Positions 1-5,621 of a DNA stretch of 5,621 nt are shown here, one piece after another. A program made the position numbers and the translations under genes. A model generated the notes under the pieces. It was given only the letters and a program-made list of their open reading frames with translations, made no database searches and was not told where the DNA came from. Each line of letters begins with the position of its first letter. Within the stretch, counting starts at the first letter, position 1. The stretch lies in the NCBI GenBank assembly GCA_003663295.1, contig QMZS01000065.1, positions 1-5,621 of the forward strand, written 5' to 3'. The DNA comes from Candidatus Aenigmatarchaeota archaeon. GTDB taxonomy: Archaea; Aenigmatarchaeota; Aenigmatarchaeia; QMZS01.

Positions 1-226
1 TAAAATCCGCCTTTCTGAATTCATAAGCTCCGCTCGCAAATTTGGTCTTGCAGTTTTTGCATTCCCAGATTCCGAAAGCGGTTCTTCTCACAGTTTCTTC
101 TCTTGCGCAAACCGGACAATTATGCTGTTTCTTTGAGGTCTCAAACACTTTATTATAACTTGCTCTCAGTTTTTTCCCATATCTTGCACCAAATTTTCCT
201 GCTGCCTTTGCTTTTTTTGTTGCCAT
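1..226 (-). CDS. rpl37ae: 50S ribosomal protein L37Ae (eL43), 3' end cut off by the window edge
   Basis: Structural protein of the large ribosomal subunit, found in archaea and eukaryotes; it binds 23S rRNA through a zinc ribbon. Translating leftward from the ATG at 226-224 gives 75 residues beginning MATKKAKAAGKFGARYG, with no stop before the window edge. The basic, Lys/Ala-rich start is typical of the family. Four zinc ligands form a C-x2-C-x15-C-x2-C ribbon: Cys37, Cys40, Cys56 and Cys59. The TAFGIWECKNC stretch is also characteristic. Family members run to roughly 90 residues, so most of the protein is present and only the last 10-20 residues are missing. The start is fixed by the conserved N-terminus and by lying just inside the AT-rich intergenic region. 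It is transcribed divergently from the surface-protein gene, 52 bp away. Identity is very secure. Confidence 0.95.
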   Translation of the reverse strand, partial: MATKKAKAAGKFGARYGKKLRASYNKVFETSKKQHNCPVCAREETVRRTAFGIWECKNCKTKFASGAYEFRKADF

Positions 227-278
227 AAATAATAATAAATTTTTTAAAGAAACCCTATTTATCTAATGTAATGTATAT
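227..278. promoter_or_regulatory. Divergent promoter region between rpl37ae and the surface-protein gene
   Basis: These 52 AT-rich bases are the only room for promoters of two divergent genes. On the plus strand TTTTTAAAGA (241-250) is a plausible TATA element centred about 33 bases before the ATG at 279. On the minus strand the reverse complement of 256-265 (AGATAAATAG) lies a similar distance, about 34 bases, before the rpl37ae ATG. If both are used, the two TATA elements cross over and each transcript would have a leader of only a few bases. No Shine-Dalgarno sequence precedes either start. The TATA assignments are inference; alternatives such as CTATTTAT (255-262) for the plus gene cannot be excluded. 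Confidence 0.4.
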
Positions 279-3200
279 ATGAGTCGGATATTTGGCAATC
301 TACTTAAAACATTTCTCTTATTTATAGGGATTTTATTCTTAAGCTCCCCTATATTTGCAGTTGCAATTAATGTAACCTCATGTTCAATTCTCGGGGACAC
401 AAATGGGGAATATAATTTAACCGGAGACATCACAGATATGAGTTCTGAAATATGTTTAAAAGTCACTGCAACCGGAATTACAATTAACTGTCGGGGATAT
501 AAAATTTCAGGAAACGGAACAACAGGAATTTATTCAAACAAGTACAACACAATTATAAATGACTGTGTTTTGGAAGGCTGGAATAAAGGAATTCATTACG
601 AAGGTTCCAATAATGGAGAAATTAAAAACACGTCAATTTCCTCATGCGGAGATGCGGGAATTTATTTCTCGGTATCTTCAAATAATATTCTTAAAAACAA
701 CATCTTAAACAATAATTATTATGGAATGAAAATGGGGTATTCTTCAAACAATAAAATTTATAATAACCTATTTAACAACTCAGATAATATAAACTTTTAC
801 GGGCTGGGCTCAAATAATTTCTGGAATACAACAAAGCAAAAAGGCACCCGAATATATTCTAATGGAAATTATATGGGCGGAAATTATTGGGCAACCCCAA
901 TTAAAACAGGGTACTCAGAAACGTGCGCTGATAATAATGAAGATGGGTTCTGCGATGCAGGTTATAGTCTAGATAATTTTTTTGGAGACAATTCTTCCAA
1001 TGTAGATTATCTTCCCTTAAGCAATAAATACGTTCCAGATATAGTACCTCCTGAACTGGAAATAATTTCTCCTTCCGACAACCAAATTTTCCATAAATTC
1101 ACTTTAGAGATTACTATTAATGTTCAGGATCCAACTTTGCATTACACAAATATATCTATAGGGAAAAATGGTCAGGTTGAAAATTACACCACCACTCAGG
1201 ATAGCGGAATAGTTACTGTTAATTTAAGTGTTTCTGTTGGAGGTTATTATAATATTACAGCCACTGCCTACGATTTAAGCGATAATTCAAATTCAACAAC
1301 GGTGTTTCAAATCTTAACCCCTATCGGAGTTACTGAATGTTCCAACCTTGATTTGCAGGGAGGAAAATATTACCTGACAAAAGATATAACAAATTCAGAA
1401 ACCGCAAGTTGCATAAATATTCAGGCAGATAATATAACCTTTGATTGTCAGGAACACAGAATCTATTGTTCTGGGGGAACTTATACTTCAGGAATCTATT
1501 TAAACGGAATTGATAACACAAAAATAAGAAATTGCGTAGTTAATGGGTGGGACTATGGGCTCTTATTGGAATCATCTTCAAAAAGCAAAATCATAAATTC
1601 AACATTTTTCAATAATGCCATAGGTATGTTTTTCAACATAGCATCAAATAATAAGATTTATAACAATATGTTCAATAACACAAAAAATTTGGAATTTTAC
1701 GGAACAATTTCCCCAAATTCATGGAACACACTAAAACAAAAAGGGGTTAGAATTAATTCTCCAGGAGATTGCATAGGAGGAAATTACTGGGCAAATATCA
1801 CCGGACAGGGGTATTCAGATTACTGCGAGGATTCTGATATGGACGGGTTTTGCGATGAAGAATATAAAATTACAGAAGACAAAAACAATGAAGATTATTT
1901 TCCATTAAGCAACAAATATGTTCCTGATTTAGATGCTCCAAACACAACAATAATTGGGACTGATGATGCGGGAAATTCTTATAATTTTGGAGACTGGATA
2001 AATGCAGATTATGTGGAAATAAATTTAAGTTGTTCTGATTTGCGTTTAGGGTGTAACAAAACGTTTTACTGTCTGGATTTAAATAATACCTGCGCACCTG
2101 ATTTAATATATTCTGAATCAATTTCTATAGGTTCTGAAGGAACTAATTATATAAGATATTACAGCGTGGATCTAGCAGAAAATAAAGAACCATTAAACAC
2201 AAGAACAGTCAATCTATTATCCAGCACCTACAAAATATTAATAAATTATCCATCAAGCAATTCTTACTTAAATAATCATGATTTTACCGCAAGCCTTAGT
2301 GTACTAGATAATAAAACCATGGATTATATTATTATAATCCTGAGCAATTCAACAGAGATTATAGAAGAAAGAACTCTAACCAAGAACGGAACTTTCTTAA
2401 CAAATTTGTCTGTTTATGAAGATGGAATTTACAGTATTTCCGCAACTTTTTATGATAAAAATGGGTTTAAAAATGAATATGTTTCAGAAAATATTATAAT
2501 GGATACAATCCCTCCAATAATAACTTCTTTTGAATTAATGGCTAAATATGATATTGGAAGCAATTTTATTCCAGTCTGCAGGGCAGAGGATAATTTAAAA
2601 GGTTTCTTTAATGGATTTGTATCTGGATGGGATCCATTAACACCTGGGGAACAAATAGCAACATGCACTGCAACAGACGATGCTGGCAATTATATCATAG
2701 AATCCAGAAATTATGAAATAATAGCTTCAATATGCGAAGATAACCAAAAAAGATGTATGGGAAAACAATCGCAGGTATGTTTTAATAATGCTTGGGTCAC
2801 AAATGAGGTCTGTGATTATATGTGCAATTCCCTTACATTTAACTGTATGCCAAAACCACCTGACTGCGAAGGAGAAGAAAAAAGATGTCAGGGGGATGAT
2901 TTGCAAATATGCGCAAATAATTCCTGGAAAACATCTAAAATCTGCGACCTTGGATGCAACAGTACTTTACTGGATTGCAATAGTTCAAAAAATCCAGTTG
3001 ATATGTCTTTAATAATTATACTGGTCGTTGCCTTAGTTTTTGTAATTGGGGGAGCAGCCATTTTTATGTATTTCAAATCAACAAGAGAACCTGAAACTGA
3101 TGATTTAACTAAAAAATTTGATGACATTAAAAACAAAATAAGAGAACTAAAAATACAGGGAATTAATACAGCCCGTTCAGAAAAAGAAATTAGTCTTGCA

Positions 3201-3347
3201 AAACAGGACGCAAATATGGGTTTAAGTGAAATGGCAAAAACAAGATTGGAAGCAATTGAAAAGAGGCTGGAAAAAGCAAATAAAGTAGTTAAAGAAAAAG
3301 TTACTCAAAACAAATCTCCAAAACCACCAGAACCTCCCAGTAAATAA
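279..3347 (+). CDS. Large membrane-anchored surface protein with duplicated beta-helix modules, Ig-like domains, Cys-rich repeats and a cytoplasmic coiled coil
   Basis: A 1022-residue cell-surface protein of unknown specific role. Residues 1-29 look like a signal peptide: Arg/Lys near the N-terminus, hydrophobic core FLLFIGILFL, likely cleavage after an Ala at 27-29. Residues 32-254 and 351-550 are two copies of a right-handed parallel beta-helix module of the NosD/pectate-lyase-like type, rich in Asn ladders (SSNNKIYNN, ASNNKIYNN) and each ending GGNYWA...GYS, an acidic D-x-x-x-D-G loop and LSNKYVPD. Ig- or cadherin-like beta segments follow each copy (about 255-346 and 551-648) and continue to about 813 (PPIITSFEL, ATDDAGNY). 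Residues 819-900 hold two six-Cys repeats. A membrane helix spans about 909-932, then a charged coiled coil (about 940-1008) and a Pro-rich tail (PKPPEPPSK). Expected topology is N-terminus outside, tail in the cytoplasm. Many N-x-S/T sequons suggest N-glycosylation. Such proteins are common in DPANN archaea, where adhesion or host contact is often proposed; no catalytic site was recognised. Confidence 0.88.
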   Translation: MSRIFGNLLKTFLLFIGILFLSSPIFAVAINVTSCSILGDTNGEYNLTGDITDMSSEICLKVTATGITINCRGYKISGNGTTGIYSNKYNTIINDCVLEGWNKGIHYEGSNNGEIKNTSISSCGDAGIYFSVSSNNILKNNILNNNYYGMKMGYSSNNKIYNNLFNNSDNINFYGLGSNNFWNTTKQKGTRIYSNGNYMGGNYWATPIKTGYSETCADNNEDGFCDAGYSLDNFFGDNSSNVDYLPLSNKYVPDIVPPELEIISPSDNQIFHKFTLEITINVQDPTLHYTNISIGKNGQVENYTTTQDSGIVTVNLSVSVGGYYNITATAYDLSDNSNSTTVFQILTPIGVTECSNLDLQGGKYYLTKDITNSETASCINIQADNITFDCQEHRIYCSGGTYTSGIYLNGIDNTKIRNCVVNGWDYGLLLESSSKSKIINSTFFNNAIGMFFNIASNNKIYNNMFNNTKNLEFYGTISPNSWNTLKQKGVRINSPGDCIGGNYWANITGQGYSDYCEDSDMDGFCDEEYKITEDKNNEDYFPLSNKYVPDLDAPNTTIIGTDDAGNSYNFGDWINADYVEINLSCSDLRLGCNKTFYCLDLNNTCAPDLIYSESISIGSEGTNYIRYYSVDLAENKEPLNTRTVNLLSSTYKILINYPSSNSYLNNHDFTASLSVLDNKTMDYIIIILSNSTEIIEERTLTKNGTFLTNLSVYEDGIYSISATFYDKNGFKNEYVSENIIMDTIPPIITSFELMAKYDIGSNFIPVCRAEDNLKGFFNGFVSGWDPLTPGEQIATCTATDDAGNYIIESRNYEIIASICEDNQKRCMGKQSQVCFNNAWVTNEVCDYMCNSLTFNCMPKPPDCEGEEKRCQGDDLQICANNSWKTSKICDLGCNSTLLDCNSSKNPVDMSLIIILVVALVFVIGGAAIFMYFKSTREPETDDLTKKFDDIKNKIRELKIQGINTARSEKEISLAKQDANMGLSEMAKTRLEAIEKRLEKANKVVKEKVTQNKSPKPPEPPSK
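372..1040 (+). repeat. Beta-helix module, copy 1 (residues 32-254)
   Basis: First copy of an internal protein duplication. It opens with VTSCSILGDTNGEYNLTGDI and ends with LPLSNKYVPDI. Landmarks shared with copy 2 are the ITxxC core, the NxxIxNCVxxGW coil, SSNNKIYNNLFNN, the NFYG...WNTxKQKGxRI strand, GGNYWA, and the CxDxxxDGFCD loop. At 223 residues it is about 23 residues longer than copy 2. The surplus maps to one Asn-rich coil around residues 115-140, consistent with one extra turn of the helix. Confidence 0.8.
930..956 (+). other. Calcium-loop-like motif in beta-helix copy 1 (residues 218-226)
   Basis: DNNEDGFCD fits the D-x-D/N-x-D-G-x-x-D pattern seen in dockerin and thrombospondin-type-3 calcium loops. 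It is flanked by Cys216 and contains Cys225, which could pair. Metal binding is inferred from the motif alone. Confidence 0.5.
1329..1928 (+). repeat. Beta-helix module, copy 2 (residues 351-550)
   Basis: Second copy, opening VTECSNLDLQGGKYYLTKDI and closing FPLSNKYVPDL. It can be aligned along its whole length with copy 1 apart from one missing coil near residues 435-445 and small loop changes. Tail landmarks (WNTLKQKGVRI, GGNYWANI, CEDSDMDGFCD) match copy 1 closely, while the first half has diverged more. This indicates an old tandem duplication rather than a recent one. Confidence 0.8.
1830..1856 (+). other. Calcium-loop-like motif in beta-helix copy 2 (residues 518-526)
   Basis: DSDMDGFCD is a full D-x-D-x-D-G-x-x-D match with Asp518, Asp520, Asp522 and Asp526. 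Cys516 and Cys525 occupy the same places as Cys216 and Cys225 in copy 1. The match is stronger than in copy 1; calcium binding is inferred. Confidence 0.55.
2733..2846 (+). repeat. Six-cysteine repeat 1 of the surface protein (residues 819-856)
   Basis: Cys819, 826, 834, 845, 849 and 856 are spaced 7, 8, 11, 4 and 7 residues apart. The pattern C-x6-C-x7-C-x10-C-x3-C-x6-C resembles small disulfide-stabilised repeats seen near the membrane-proximal end of many archaeal surface proteins. It is probably three disulfides in a compact extracellular stalk domain; pairing cannot be read from sequence. Confidence 0.75.
2865..2978 (+). repeat. Six-cysteine repeat 2 of the surface protein (residues 863-900)
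   Basis: Cys863, 870, 878, 889, 893 and 900 repeat exactly the spacing of the first copy, giving a 44-residue period. Shared non-Cys positions include KRC, a Q two residues before the third Cys, and a Trp (NNAWV and NNSWK). The repeat ends eight residues before the membrane helix. Confidence 0.75.
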
Positions 3348-3356
3348 TTATAAATA
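3348..3356 (+). promoter_or_regulatory. Archaeal TATA box for the small interrupted gene
   Basis: TTATAAATA starts immediately after the stop codon of the surface-protein gene. Its centre is about 25 bases before the ATG at 3377, the spacing expected if transcription starts at or next to that ATG (a leaderless mRNA). No Shine-Dalgarno sequence lies between the two. Local AT-richness means a chance match is possible, but the spacing is good. Confidence 0.5.
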
Positions 3357-3376
3357 ACTTTAATTATTACTTATTA

Positions 3377-3667
3377 ATGGCAATAAACTATGAAAAGTCA
3401 GGTAAAGAAAAAATAGAAGATATTATAGATAAGATAAGAAGAGATGATTGATCCAAAAGTATTTTAAATAGTGTTACGGGAGGTATAGGAGCATACGCAA
3501 TTTATGTGGGGTTGGTAACTAGAGATAATTATGTGGTTGGTGCTGGTGCACCTTTAATAGCTAATACTTTCTATGACCTGTACCAGAATGTAAAATCAAA
3601 AAAACATGCTGATAATTTAAAAGGATACTTTCAGGAAGCAGTAATTTTAGATAAACCCGAAGAATAA
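3377..3667 (+). pseudogene. Small hypothetical, probably membrane-associated protein, interrupted by an in-frame TGA at codon 25
   Basis: From the ATG at 3377 the frame reads 24 codons (MAINYEKSGKEKIEDIIDKI, then RRDD), meets TGA at 3449-3451, and continues open for 71 more codons to TAA at 3665-3667. The product would be 96 residues with the TGA read through. The first part is a charged, amphipathic helix. The second part has hydrophobic, Gly-rich stretches (about residues 29-47 and 52-66) that could be a membrane hairpin, then a basic patch (KSKKH) and an acidic end. The TATA box at 3348-3356 supports the upstream ATG, and no good in-frame start follows the TGA, so both halves look like one gene. 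The family is not recognised. The likeliest explanation is a recent nonsense change or a sequencing error; recoding is less likely because neighbouring genes use only TGG for Trp and no selenocysteine element is evident. Confidence 0.55.
3592..3604 (-). terminator. Possible thrS terminator lying antisense within the small gene
   Basis: On the minus strand this reads TTTTTTTGATTTT, the best oligo-T tract downstream of the thrS stop, about 120 bases past it. The nearer minus-strand sequence has no comparable T run. If used, the thrS transcript would overlap the 3' part of the small plus-strand gene. Confidence 0.25.
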
Positions 3668-3673
3668 ATCAAA

Positions 3674-3717
3674 TTTTATTTTTAATACTTAGCATTAATT
3701 TAATCCCTTTTTGTTTT
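3674..3717 (+). terminator. T-rich terminator region after the small gene
   Basis: TTTTATTTTT (3674-3683) begins six bases after the TAA of the small gene, and a second run, TTTTTGTTTT (3708-3717), follows. Archaeal RNA polymerase terminates on oligo-T without needing a hairpin, so these runs are reasonable terminators for plus-strand transcripts approaching the convergent thrS. No stable stem was seen. Confidence 0.45.
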
Positions 3718-3725
3718 AGTTCAAT

Positions 3726-5603
3726 TTATCCAACAAAAGTTATCTGCTTTGAAATCTCTCTTTGAATAGGCAATGGTCTGAAAGGCATTCCTTTTGTTTC
3801 TTCTTTAACATAATTAACTAATTCCTCATATTTCATCTTCTTAACTTCCCCGGATTCCCTGAATCTTACAGGCAAATCCCCGTCCATTTCTTTTTCTCCG
3901 AGAACAATACTCATTGGCACCCAGTCAATTTCCCCATCTCTTATCTTTTTCTGGACGCTTTCTGTTCGGTCATCAACTTCAACCCTGATATTTTCTTTTT
4001 CTAATCCATCTGCAAGTTTATTTGCAAAATCAATATGCTGGTCAGAAACTGGACATAATCTTACTTGCGATGGTGAAAGCCATAAAGGAAGAATCGGGTT
4101 CTTTCCATCTTCTTTCTGGGTTATAACGCAATTTTCAAGCAGACTTGCAAGAGTTCTTTCTATACTTCCAAATGAAGAGGCGTGAAGAATTACAGGACAG
4201 TTTTTCTTGGCTCCGTCTTCATCTATGTAACCTATTCCAAATCTTTCCCCATCTTTAACATCCCACTGAACTGTTGAAACCTGTATATTTGCGCCCTGCT
4301 CTGAGATTGTCTGGTACTCATTTTTAATCGCATAGTAATGGCTCATTTCGGGCATTAATTTGAAAAATGCTGGAATCTTCATTTTCTTGTTTATATCAAT
4401 CAACCATTCTTTGTTTTCTTCATAAAAATCAACTGTGCCTTCCCATCCAAGCACCCACCGACCATTTGCAATGGTGTCATCCATAAGACCAGCAAACTTC
4501 TCGCACAGGTAAATAAATTCTTTCTTTGCTTCTTCAACAGAAGAACATGCCGCATGCATATCAGTCATCAAGAAATTTCTTACTCTCTGCAATCCTGAAA
4601 GTTCGCCTTTCTGTTCCCTGCGAAAACAGGTTGCTTCCTCGTATACTTTCAACGGCGATTGTTTGTAACTAAAATTAATTTTTTGCATGAACGGGAATCC
4701 AAGAGGATCGGAAGCGTATCTTAACAGGAATTTATCTTTTCCACCCATCACCCAATAATCTCTTTCATGGAACTCATTCATCAACTGACCAACCTCATTG
4801 TGGTCGCTCCTTATCAACAGAGGATTTTTCATCTTAACTGCACCCCACTCCCTCGCAAGTTTGTAAGCGTAATCCAAAATCAAATCCTGAATCAAGCAAC
4901 CTTTTGGATACCACTTAAAATGTCCGGAATCAGAAACATCGCAATAATCCACAAGTTCCAGTCTCTTCATCAACTCAATATGTTTTGGTTCTCCTTTCTT
5001 TTCTTTTCCTTCAAGTTCGTTTCTCACAAATTGCCGGAGTATTTTTATTTTTTTGTCTTCGGATTTAAAAATCTCGCAGTTTTTCCAGTTCTTTTCTGTG
5101 ATTTCATAAGTCTTTCCATTCTCATCCGCAAGAACAAATCTTGTAAACTCGCTCTTTTTCTTCTCTTTTTCTTCAATTTCTTTCTCGTTTGTCACAACCC
5201 GACTTAGTTCTGCCAATGGATGACCTTTGCATTCAATCCCAAAACTTTTGTAATAACCAAAAGGAGCTTTGTAAAATTCAAATTCTTTCTTTAATTTTTC
5301 TTCAAGTTTCTTTTCAATTTCAAGGGCTGTTCCTTTTGAAGCTGGTTTGCTCCCGAATAATAGATGAACATAAGGATAAAGAACTATTGTTTTCTCATTT
5401 ACCTGCTCAGTAACTTTTTTTATCTCTTGGAAGGAATTCTCAGCAATTTTTTCAGTATTGGTGTCCGTTTCTTCAGCAGTCCAGAAAACCACCAGACATT
5501 GCCCAATCTTCCCCTCTTTTTCCCCGGAAATCTCAATATCTTTTAATGCCTTTTTTGTGGCTTTAAATTCGAGTTTATTTGAATGGAGTAATAAGAGTCT
5601 CAT
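3726..5603 (-). CDS. thrS: Threonyl-tRNA synthetase, archaeal type with N-terminal editing domain
   Basis: Cytoplasmic class II aminoacyl-tRNA synthetase (EC 6.1.1.3) that charges tRNA-Thr with threonine. The 625 residues are a full-length archaeal enzyme. Residues 1 to about 140 are the archaeal editing domain, a D-aminoacyl-tRNA-deacylase-like fold that removes mischarged serine. His80, Tyr118, Lys119 and Glu132 (APFGYYKSF, GHPLAELSR) match the editing pocket known from Pyrococcus abyssi. The catalytic core follows: motif 1 near 240-263, motif 2 at 325-343 (TCFRRE...RVRNF), motif 3 at 479-485 (GSIERTL). The anticodon-binding domain is about 505-600. The catalytic zinc site of E. coli ThrRS is Cys334, His385 and His511; here the two His are His350 and His474, but the Cys position is Asp299 (RYASDPLGF). 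The start is fixed by the conserved MRLLLLHS opening. No clear promoter is visible in the 18 bases upstream inside the window. It converges on the small gene, with 58 bp between stops. Confidence 0.97.
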   Translation of the reverse strand: MRLLLLHSNKLEFKATKKALKDIEISGEKEGKIGQCLVVFWTAEETDTNTEKIAENSFQEIKKVTEQVNEKTIVLYPYVHLLFGSKPASKGTALEIEKKLEEKLKKEFEFYKAPFGYYKSFGIECKGHPLAELSRVVTNEKEIEEKEKKKSEFTRFVLADENGKTYEITEKNWKNCEIFKSEDKKIKILRQFVRNELEGKEKKGEPKHIELMKRLELVDYCDVSDSGHFKWYPKGCLIQDLILDYAYKLAREWGAVKMKNPLLIRSDHNEVGQLMNEFHERDYWVMGGKDKFLLRYASDPLGFPFMQKINFSYKQSPLKVYEEATCFRREQKGELSGLQRVRNFLMTDMHAACSSVEEAKKEFIYLCEKFAGLMDDTIANGRWVLGWEGTVDFYEENKEWLIDINKKMKIPAFFKLMPEMSHYYAIKNEYQTISEQGANIQVSTVQWDVKDGERFGIGYIDEDGAKKNCPVILHASSFGSIERTLASLLENCVITQKEDGKNPILPLWLSPSQVRLCPVSDQHIDFANKLADGLEKENIRVEVDDRTESVQKKIRDGEIDWVPMSIVLGEKEMDGDLPVRFRESGEVKKMKYEELVNYVKEETKGMPFRPLPIQREISKQITFVG

Positions 5604-5621
5604 AAAACAATTTAAAAAAGA

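Noticed and set aside
690..790. Repeated AATAAT/AACAAT stretches as a DNA repeat or CRISPR-like array
   Set aside because: They encode the Asn ladder of the beta-helix coils, and the spacing follows protein coils with no fixed DNA repeat unit.
2788..3012. 74-codon open frame on the plus strand inside the surface-protein gene
   Set aside because: It is a shifted-frame shadow of the Cys-rich repeats, with no promoter or ribosome-binding signal.
3449..3451. TGA as selenocysteine
   Set aside because: The 3' flank (3668-3725) is very AT-rich, with no visible GC-rich stem or SECIS-like loop, and the protein does not resemble a known selenoprotein.
3444..3467. Alternative ATG overlapping the TGA (ATG ATT GAT...), suggesting translational coupling or frameshifting
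   Set aside because: That frame ends after seven codons and does not rejoin the downstream reading frame.
3478..3484. GGGAGGT as a Shine-Dalgarno site for a start after the TGA
   Set aside because: The nearest in-frame start-like codon is the GTG at 3506, about 21 bases away, which is too far. The ATG at 3504 is out of frame and stops after four codons. The motif encodes part of Thr-Gly-Gly in the main frame.
4767..5207. 146-codon open frame on the plus strand
   Set aside because: It is antisense to thrS, is Phe/Ser/Leu-rich as expected from the complement of Lys/Glu-rich coding, and has no recognisable domain.
5609..5620. TTTTTTAAATTG on the minus strand as a TATA box for thrS
   Set aside because: It is only about 6-17 bases before the ATG, too close for an archaeal TATA box, and the conserved protein N-terminus rules out a later start.

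Overview
The window is a low-GC archaeal chromosome segment, most likely from a small-genome DPANN-type lineage such as Woesearchaeota or Pacearchaeota. The archaeal placement is firm. It rests on a zinc-ribbon ribosomal protein L37Ae gene, which bacteria lack, and on a threonyl-tRNA synthetase whose N-terminal editing domain is the archaeal type. The DPANN placement is an inference from the style of the large surface protein (parallel beta-helix modules, C-x-C-rich repeats, one C-terminal membrane anchor, short cytoplasmic coiled coil) and from the very short, AT-rich, apparently leaderless gene starts.

Layout: (1) 1-226, minus strand, the first 75 codons of rpl37ae, running off the left edge. 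(2) 227-278, a 52-bp divergent intergenic region that must hold promoters for both flanking genes. (3) 279-3347, plus strand, a 1022-residue secreted, membrane-anchored surface protein. It contains two copies of a ~200-220-residue beta-helix module, each ending in a calcium-loop-like motif, then Ig-like segments, two six-cysteine repeats with identical spacing, a transmembrane helix and a cytoplasmic coiled coil. (4) 3348-3667, plus strand, a well-placed TATA box followed by a 96-codon reading frame broken at codon 25 by an in-frame TGA. (5) 3668-3725, a T-rich convergent terminator region. (6) 3726-5603, minus strand, complete thrS.

The genes do not form a pathway. rpl37ae and thrS are translation housekeeping genes, and the surface-protein gene with its small follower sits between them. 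No mobile element, CRISPR array or RNA gene was seen. The points most worth checking are the TGA-interrupted small gene, an apparent Cys-to-Asp change at a zinc-ligand position of ThrRS, and the internally duplicated surface protein, whose second copy lacks about one beta-helix coil.
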